Source of the DNA: Dermacentor variabilis
Taxonomy: Eukaryota; Arthropoda; Arachnida; Ixodida; Ixodidae
DNA: 64,000 bases
Direction of reading: 5' to 3'
NCBI RefSeq assembly: GCF_050947875.1
Contig: NC_134568.1
Coordinates: 202,521,729-202,585,728, forward strand
Shown: in pieces, positions 10,055 through 64,000 of the stretch
Position numbering within the stretch: the first letter of the stretch is position 1
How the letters are laid out: every line of letters begins with the position of its first letter
Notes under the pieces: generated by a model
The model's database searches: none
The model's input: the letters and a program-made list of their open reading frames with translations, nothing else
What the model was told of the DNA's origin: nothing
Program-made: the position numbers and the translations under genes

Positions 10055-10850
10055 TGGCAATGAAAGTGCCGGCAAAGCTGCCCGTGAGGCACATGATGTG
10101 CGTGAAAGCACCTCAATACTATTGTCGAGAACAGATGCAGAGGGGCACCTCAGCGGTCTTGCGCATGTTATTACTATAAGGAAATGGAACACACAGGAGT
10201 TCACCAACCAGCGCTTATGTGCCATTGACCCGCATATGACATTGCAACTTTTACCTGGTTATAACCGACGGGAAGAAACGCTACTGGGCCGCTTGCGAGT
10301 AGGAGTTTCTTTCACAAGAGTAGGAGTTTATTTCACAAACGCCTATTCATTCCTAATTGGAATGGCGGACAGTACCAGTTGCAGCAGATGTGGTGTCGAA
10401 GAAACGACCAAACATCTCCTGTGTGACTGCCCTACATGCGACAACGGGGAGGAGTGCCCTTCGAACAGCTTTGGAGCACTTAGACGACAGGCCTTTCACA
10501 AAGGAGAAGATCTTGGGCGCCTGGCCTCGTGCGTCTGCTACGTGGAAGGCCACAAAGGCGCTGGTGCGTTTCTTGAAATCCACCAGCTTGTGAAATGCAC
10601 CAGCCTGTGACTGACACAGTGATGAACGCTCGTGTGCGTAACAGTGCAGACTGTGAACTTCTTTCTTCGTTCTGCTCTTTCAATCCCGCTCCCCCAGTGC
10701 AGGGTAGCCTACCGGGCTCAGCCTGGTTAATCTCCTTGCGTTTCCCTTACGATTTCTCTCTCTCTCTCTCTTGTACGTCCGTCACCATCCTAAAACAATA
10801 ATATTGAATGTGTGTAAATAAATGATTCGCTTAGTAAGAAACTATTTATG
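10055..10850 (+). mobile_element. RNase H-bearing LINE, right half with 3' tail
   Basis: The frame resumes after the hAT with GNESAGKAAREAHD, then LSRTDAEGHL. A rearranged C-terminal domain follows: ETLLGRLRVGVSFTR, YSFLIGMADSTSC and SRCGVEETTKHLLCDCP (zinc-binding Cys/His cluster). It ends near 10610. The tail at 10690-10790 holds GTGCAGGGTAGCCTACCGGG and (TC)n, the family's 3' module, then AATAAATG near 10818. It pairs with 4251-5129 as one LINE of about 1.7 kb remaining. Confidence 0.85.
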
Positions 10851-11079
10851 CTGATTCTACGCCTTCTTTTGTCGCGTTTTGCCCCTTTCAAATGCCCGAA
10901 TTTTAAGAATTTCCCCCTTTAACCCACGACACTTATAAAAGCTAAACTTCTGACAGCGTGTAATTAGTGGTACAAAGCAACAATATAAATACTTACGTTT
11001 CTGAACTGACGCTGCAGTACTTTCATGCACGGTCCCGACTTTCACCTTTTTTGGCGGGTCATGAGCTCACTGTCAACAA

Positions 11080-11770
11080 CCGCTCATTTCTTCCCGCGCG
11101 AACTCTTCGGACAGTCGCGAACCTTTTCATAAGTATGGATGAATGGATGGAAGCTATGAGTGTTCCCTTTGGAACGGGGCGGTGGGTTGCGCCACCAAGC
11201 TCTTGTTACTTTATTGCCTAATGACCTACCTATGTTAAAAGAAAGGAAAAACAAACAACGATGAATTCCCATAACCAAAGTTTCTGGACCTCTCTAGTGA
11301 ACTTTGTTTTTGTACTCCTCCGTTTTTTATCGTTTCCCTACTTTTCTTCTATCAATCTTCCAATCACCTCCCACTAACCTCTATTGCGGACATGTTTACT
11401 TCCCCCGGCTCTCGCTAAACCCAAGGGCTTCAAGGAAGCCAGTGGTGCCTAAATCGACCGCTGGGCAGATATCTTCACATTCTAATAAAACATGCTCCAT
11501 CGTTTCCCTAGGTTTATGCAGCAAGCACATGCTTCTTCTTCCTTGTTATATCTCGTTTATAAGTGCGCGTTCTAAGGCACCCTGATCTCGCTTCGAAAAG
11601 TAATGAGCTTCCCTTTTAGTTATCATAAATTGTTTCTTTCCTGATTTCGTTAATTTCTCTTAAGTACTTACTCATGGTAGGTTTCTTTGCCATTGCCGCC
11701 ACCCTTGAGATTATCTCAGCGTCTCCGACTCCGCTTGACGTTCTTTGTTGCTGTGTTGCTCACCATACAG
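11080..11770 (-). mobile_element. LINE C-terminal fragment with (ATCC)n-type tail, antisense
   Basis: The minus strand reads FSKRDQGALERALINEI, then SMCLLHKPRETMEHVLLECE, DICPAVDLG and FLEALGFSESRGK. This is the Cys/His knuckle segment that ends a tick LINE family; the copy at 23080-24160 has the equivalent LCGACGEEEEMAEHLILAC. The tail carries the ACCGCCCCGTTCCAAAGG-like stretch and CCATCCATTCATCC. The frame is broken by several stops. It lies in the right arm of the pogo-like element. Confidence 0.65.
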
Positions 11771-11894
11771 GCCGCATACTTGCTGGTGAAGAACCACAAA
11801 AAAAGTACTTTTTTGTTTTAGGTATATATAGATGGCAGCAAAGTCAAAATGTCGCATTTCGCCCCGTGTCTAATTTTGCCCCCGCCTTACCCTA

Positions 11895-12607
11895 ATTTAG
11901 AAATTAGACATTGTTTAAGTGACTATATGTTATGCTTAGCATGCGGTGCTATTGGTACGTAGCTATTTTCACGAATATACTTTCGGTAAAGGTATAGAGC
12001 TAATAGTAATGAATATGCACGAAAGGCGGTGCGTTTAGTTCGGAATATTCGAAAACACACTTCTGATTATTCAAATGCTGTGGTCATGCAGAGCTAGAGG
12101 AAGTCATAGAATCTACGGCTGTGTCCGTGCTGCATTGGTCAGACAGCAGCAGCGACGGCGTTTAAGAGGCAGCTCGCAGAAAATTCCATCGCTTACGTGC
12201 GAAAGGTATTCAAAGTGCTGTTCCTGTGGAAATGGCGCTGGCAGTACTCAAGCGGGAGACAACGTCTTCGAATGAAGGCAGGGAATTCGTTTTTTTTTCT
12301 TTTCCTGTCTCTCTATCAACTCTGTGCTGGTGAAGAAGGAATGGGGAAGGTATCCAAAAGGGACGATGATGACTTGGAATGGGTGCACATTCCGGCACAA
12401 GCACAAATATTGCAATATGATGGGCGCGGGTACTTGAAGTGCAGCGAGATTTATTCATGCCGAGATGCCAAACGTGCAGACGTCATGGGTACGGGGAAGA
12501 ATTGCCATTGGAGAAGGTGTGCATGGCAAATGATACATGTGTTAATGTCTTGTTCTCGCGTTTTTTCATCCACTTTGCCTACTTGCGTCCTTTTCGATCG
12601 CCCCCAG
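11895..12607 (+). other. Intron sequence upstream of the first visible transporter exon
   Basis: A 139-codon plus-strand frame (12197-12616) runs into the exon but in another phase and has no recognisable domain. A polypyrimidine-rich acceptor ending CGCCCCCAG sits at 12599-12607. No earlier transporter exon (TM1-TM4, GSGIF-type motif) was found here or anywhere to the left. Confidence 0.5.
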
Positions 12608-59447
<46,840 letters not shown>

Positions 59448-60453
59448 AGGCTGCAATCTTGCTTTCAGGAACCTAATTCTAAAGGACCATTCAGCTCATT
59501 TACGGCAGTGTGTGTCCCCATACTGTACCCGTGTCCCTTCAGTGTGGGAATAACGACGTCAAAAGCAGGGAAAACACCGGCGTATATTAATTTTTGGCAG
59601 ATTGTTAAAATACTTACCGCAGCCAAACATTAGTGAATGTTGCTATACCGAGAAAGAAATGGGTTAACTTCTTGTAGCGTGCCTAAAACTTGCGTGCAAA
59701 CTGACATGGTGAACTGGAGGAACTAGAACATAATGGTGACGGTAGTAACAAGTCAAACTTCATTTTTTATTTGCAGGTAAATGAGCTCGAAAAGGTATTG
59801 TCGTGTGTTGATTACTCGTCTTGCAGTGCCTTGGTACGTCAGGAAGTCTCTACCATTTTCTGATAGAGTAGAATGTGCGAATTAGTAGGCGTTACTCTTT
59901 TAAGAAATAGCGTAGATTTTTATCACAAAGTTCTGTTTAATTGCCTGATTGCTGCTGAGTCTAATCTTGGAGAAGCTAACTCAAGTAAGAAAGGATGGGA
60001 TGATATTTAGCTTGAGTGTCGGGAGTGCTTTTATTTCTCGGAAGGTACTGCGGCTCTTCACTAAGTTGTGATTGCCGTTCCAAAAACAAATTGTCACTTC
60101 GTCATGCCCTGAGTGCTGCTGCGTTGCCGTGAACGAACGTCCGGCCCTTGGGCGATGGTGTCAAATCAAAGAAAACGCTTCATCCACGCAAAAATTATAC
60201 GTGCTGCCTTTCGGAGCGCAGTATCTCGCACTCCTAAAGGCAATCGATGTGTAGTCGAGCTTATGCGGGCGGCTGTCTACGCGAAAGGAAAACAATTTCT
60301 CCCCTAGCATCCGGCCAGAGATCGCTTTCCCGTCACCGCGTGCACGCCAACGCCTCCGTTTACAGTCGTCAGTGGTTACGCGCATCGCGTCACCTGAAAC
60401 GTCACCTGCTAATCGGCATGATCAAAAGACGGCACTGATTGTGGCGTTAGACA
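59448..60453 (+). other. 3' untranslated region and downstream sequence
   Basis: Probably 3' UTR at first. No poly-A signal of the standard type and no other gene was recognised. Confidence 0.4.
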
Positions 60454-61448
60454 GGGGCCGTATAACGTAAAGCTACTGCATTCTGATTTTATTCCAATTT
60501 CTTGGTGTCAAATTTACGTAACCGCAGACGCAAACATCGGGCGGTGATCCGCAGCATTGTTTGAACAGCCCAATCAAACGCTCTTCTCGTTCATAGGAAG
60601 TCACATTTGTTTGCTTTGAAAGCAAATAACACTGCCTACCTTGACAGGGTTTTTCCTATCTATTTAGCTGACAAGACGCGAGGAGAGCGCACAAGTGGAC
60701 AGAGGTTCGGTGGGTCTGAGCTAGCGCAGTGAAAGTACATAACCGGATAAGGAATGCGGTGCTGGCTTCTGCGATTGGTCCGTCTCTCCCGCTGCTTAGC
60801 TTGTGGCGGCCACTCGAAAATTGCGGTGGTGTGGAACTCCCCCAGAATGTTAAAAATTCCGCTAAAACGGATTCTCGGCGAAGGAGAGTTGGCAGAGTGA
60901 TGTATTGTACATACCGAAAGTACTCGACAACGTTCTACTGGCAACGAACAGTTCTTTCTTATATTCAGAAAAATTTTCCTCGGCAGCTTCGTGTAGCTAT
61001 AGTGCTAGAGCGATCGGCGGGCAGCCAACTTTTATTCCTTTCGGAACGGCGCCAGTCTCCTCCGCCTATACCGAAAAAAAAATATTCGGTTTTGTTCGGC
61101 ATAGTAATAAATATTTAGTGCGTACACGTTAAGGTGTCGTAGTGAGTTCTCGCACTCTTCTGACGTCGCGTGATAGACAGGCGAAGTGGGCGGGCGCAGC
61201 CCGAAAATTCTTGACCGCTCGCGTAGGGCTCACGGCGAAAAAGGCGCACAATCTAAGCTTTTCCTTTCTTTTGTTCGGCCAAACCATGCATAATCAGTGT
61301 GTACAAGTGATGGTTTTCATAGTTTTCGGGACGTCGCGTTACAGAGAGGTGAATGGGGGTGGCCCGAAAAAAATTTTGACCAATCGTGGATGACTAGCGG
61401 CAGAAATGGAATATAAACAGATTGGAATAGTTGTACGTTATAGCACCC
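60454..61448. mobile_element. MITE, copy 1 (~0.99 kb)
   Basis: It starts GGGGCCGTATAACGTAAAG and ends with ATAGTTGTACGTTATAGCAC, the imperfect reverse complement. The body matches copy 2 throughout (AACCGCAGACGCAAACATCG, TCTGCGATTGGTCCGTCT, CTTTCGGAACGG, GACGTCGCGTGATAGACAGG). No coding capacity. Superfamily unknown. Confidence 0.72.
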
Positions 61449-61450
61449 GA

Positions 61451-62440
61451 GGGGCCCTATAACGTAAAACTATTTGAATATGTTTTTATTCCAATCTCCT
61501 AACGTCAAATTTGCGTAACCGCCGACGCAGGCATCGGGCGATGACCCGCAGGGTTGTCTAAACAGACCAATCAAATGCTCTCCTCGTTTATAGGAGGTCA
61601 CTTTTGTTTGCTTTAAAAGCGAGTAACATTGCCTACAATGAGCGGCTTGTCTTATGTAATTGGGTGATAAGAGGCGAGGAGCACGCTCAAGTGGATAGGG
61701 ATTCGATGGGGCCGAGCCAGTGCACTGAAAATCGATAACCGGATGAAAAGGGTGGTGCCGGCGTCTGCGATTGGTCCGTTTTTCCTTACTTAGCTTGCGG
61801 TAGCTGGTCGAAGATCGTGGCGGCGTGCAACGGAAGGTTAAGAACGCCGCTACAAAGGATCCTCAGCAAAGAAAAGTTGGCTGAGCGAGGTCGCAAACGT
61901 GCCGAAAGTGCTCGAAAACATCGTTGCATGGTCAAGCATACAGCTTTATTGTACGCAAATAAACCCATGCTCTCCGGGAGGTGGGAGTAGCCATTGCCTG
62001 AGCGATCGGCGGCAGCCATCTTTTTTTCCTTTCGGAACGGGGCAGCCTGCGACTATTGAGAGAAAATTTCAGTTTTGTTCGGCATATTAATGCATCTTTA
62101 ACGCGTACACGTCACTTTGACGCGGTGAGTTTCCGCGATTTTCGGATGTCGCGTGAGAGGCAGGTGAAATGGGTGTAGCACGAAAACTTTGGTCAATAGC
62201 CGAGGGCTAAGGGCGAAAAGGCGTCGAATCAGAAATAACTATTTTGCTTTTGTTCAGCCCAATCATGCATAATCAGAGTGCACACGTCATATCAGATGGG
62301 GAGCTATCGTGGTTTGCGTGACGTCATGTGACTGACCGGCGAAGTGAGGGTGTCCCAAAAAAGTTCTTGACCAATCGCAGTAGGCTCATTGCAGAATTGG
62401 AATAGAAAAAATTTGGAATAGCTTTACGTTATAGCGCCCC
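61451..62440. mobile_element. MITE, copy 2 (~0.99 kb), head to tail with copy 1
   Basis: It starts GGGGCCCTATAACGTAAAAC; its right end, reverse-complemented, is GGGGCGCTATAACGTAAAG. Same order of motifs as copy 1 (AACCGCCGACGCAGGCATCG, TCTGCGATTGGTCCGTTT, CTTTCGGAACGG, GATGTCGCGTGAGAGGCAGG). Only about two bases separate it from copy 1. Confidence 0.75.
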
Positions 62441-64000
62441 AGGTCTGATAATGTTACGCGCGGATACGGGTGTAATTTACGTGCCCATAAATTGACAGGT
62501 ATTGTTACTTCTTTATTACCGAGGGCTCTGGGAATGCTACGGTAAATGCGATTGACTCTAGTCTTCACAAATTTCGGGGCCAGACGCTGTCTTAGTTTTC
62601 ATTCTTTGCGCTCAAAGCCTACTGACGGACATATTCGTTGTCTGAGGTTGTACGGCTTCTTGGTGCGGTGTGTTCACCGATTCAGATCTCTCCTTAGCAA
62701 TTTTGCCATTGCCTGCCAGTTCTGTCTCGTATTCACGTCGTTTTGTTTCCATGGCATCGTGACGAGGAACTGAGCACTCTTATAATCATTTGTTGTTTTA
62801 GTTTTTACGTTGTCCACCAATGCTGGTGTCCTGCCGAAACGGACTCGCAAAACGAACCTTTGTCACTCTGGCGTTTTCCAGGCGTTTCATCCCGCGTCAA
62901 TTCTCCCAATGCCGTTTGAATACGGCGCGCACCATGGCCACTAGCTTGTTATGTCTTTTCTCCAAAATCGTTATTGCAGGATTGTGCTGAGTACGAATGT
63001 GGTCAGCACTGATTGGAAATTTCAATATTCCCCTTTTATCTCGTGCAAATAAGTTGTCATAAAACGCCGGCGTAATGATAGCGTAACAAGCCAAGTGCCA
63101 TATGTATTCTATATGGTAGTTTTTGGTTGCCAAAAGACCAGTACGTTACGTCAGAAAGAATTGTTGAGCCATAGCGCGTGTAAACGGAGGTTTAGATCGC
63201 CTTTTTGCGCGTTTCATTTCGTGCTGTTGGAGGCTATGTAATACACACTAAAACCTTGTTTATAGTATTTAATTGCTAGTATAAAATCTTGTGTTTCCAA
63301 CAGTTTGACAGCCTCCAGTTCTTCAAGTTTGTTGCTGGGATTGGTTGTGCTGGCTTTTAGCCGGTGTACTTTATACATATTTTTTACTCTGTGCCACACG
63401 AACGCAACATATGTTGTTCATTTAAATATGCATCAAGACATACCGTTACTTGTGATAGAGGAAGTGATACATGGTTCAGAAGGAAGAAAGTGTAATGATT
63501 ATTGTAGATTTTTGCAACCACTCTTTTGCAATAAGGTTGTTGAAAAGTAGAATTAACTTTTTTGATATCATGGCATACCTTTCGATAGGCTTGCAAGTGC
63601 GGGCACCTTAGTAATCAGTGGGCACAACATATCATAGTCGAGTATATTTTTGATGCTGCCTCGGTGCTCAAGGCTCAAGGAGCTCTTAATAGTCTTGTTG
63701 ATAAATAGAGTATTAAGGAAATTAATGCCGATGGACGCTCAGTGATATAGTATGATGATGCTTTAGGAAGTATAAGTTGTGGCAAATTTTTGTACAGAAC
63801 ATTACACTGCGTTCCCATAGCAATGTAGCGCAAGTAGTGCCAGATATCGACTTTATTGTGTTGATTTTTATACAAGTTACATTGGCTCGTCTTTTCCCAG
63901 TGGTAATGCACCTGAGGCATTGGTTGATGCTGGTTCGTTTTTTCTGTCACCCAGCACTGAAGGTGGCAAATGAGTGCTAGGGCTGTTAGGGCAGAATATC
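62441..64000. other. Unassigned right end of window
   Basis: Short frames on the minus strand, including one of 78 codons (62897-63133) and one of 61 (63214-63399), are hydrophobic/basic without a domain that I recognise. They could be decayed transposon coding sequence. Nothing can be named. Confidence 0.35.

Larger units (their letters stand above)
3442..11894 (-). mobile_element. pogo/Tigger-like DNA transposon with TA target duplication, filled with later insertions
   Basis: The left end, after TA at 3442-3443, reads GGGTAAGGTGGGGCAAGAT. The reverse complement of the right end, before TA at 11893-11894, reads GGGTAAGGCGGGGGCAAAAT. TA duplication with such termini fits the Tc1/mariner superfamily. 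The left arm still carries a pogo-type transposase tail (see 3700-4250), which supports the assignment. The 8.45-kb span is inflated: a LINE with a hAT inside it occupies about 4251-10850, and a second LINE fragment occupies about 11080-11770. That the two ends belong to one copy is inferred from their match and from the nested order. Confidence 0.55.

Overview
This window looks like nuclear DNA of a hard tick (Ixodida, probably a large metastriate-type genome). It contains one recognisable host gene with very long introns. Almost everything else is layered transposon debris: tRNA-derived SINEs of the kind described from ixodid ticks (Ruka-like), several non-LTR retrotransposon lineages, a Ty3/gypsy-type LTR element, hAT, pogo and mariner remnants, and MITEs. 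No bacterial operons, rRNA genes, functional tRNA genes or CRISPR arrays were seen. The genus cannot be fixed by eye.

Host gene: nine plus-strand exons (12608-12733, 19958-20054, 22864-22908, 25480-25603, 27859-27962, 38273-38369, 43814-43963, 56733-56910, 59365-59447) join in phase into 333 codons plus a stop. They encode the C-terminal two thirds of an SLC7 light-chain amino-acid transporter of the LAT type. The exons for TM1-TM4 and the start codon were not found and probably lie upstream of the window. The eight introns run from 2.3 to 12.8 kb and hold most of the transposons.

Layout: 1-3.4 kb has an L2/CR1-type endonuclease fragment, a foldback repeat and an antisense SINE with a clean target duplication. 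At 3.44-11.89 kb a pogo-like DNA transposon appears to hold an RNase H-bearing LINE, which is split by a hAT-type element with an 8-bp target duplication; the hAT in turn holds a mariner, an RTE-type LINE tail and a copy of a dispersed GC-rich repeat (family A). At 14.48-18.69 kb lies an antisense gypsy-like element with both LTRs, gag, a protease remnant and an integrase start, but no reverse transcriptase. At 22.9-24.2 kb is the end of another LINE. At 30.6-36.3 kb there are RNase H LINE fragments in both orientations, SINEs and the longest family A copy. At 37.4-42.9 kb there is a LINE tail, SINEs, a nearly intact L1/Tx1-like ORF2 and a MITE. At 44.4-48.3 kb an antisense RTE-type LINE is split by an L2/CR1-type LINE. 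At 48.4-56.6 kb there are more family A copies, LINE 3' ends and a small MITE. At 60.45-62.44 kb two ~0.99-kb MITEs sit head to tail. The last 1.5 kb is unassigned.

The transposons do not cooperate with the transporter; they record successive insertions in and around it. The best findings are the nested stack at 3.4-11.9 kb with its readable order of events, the unclassified family A repeat (one copy ends about 95 bp before a transporter exon), and the paired MITEs. I found no convincing evidence of a new functional gene system.
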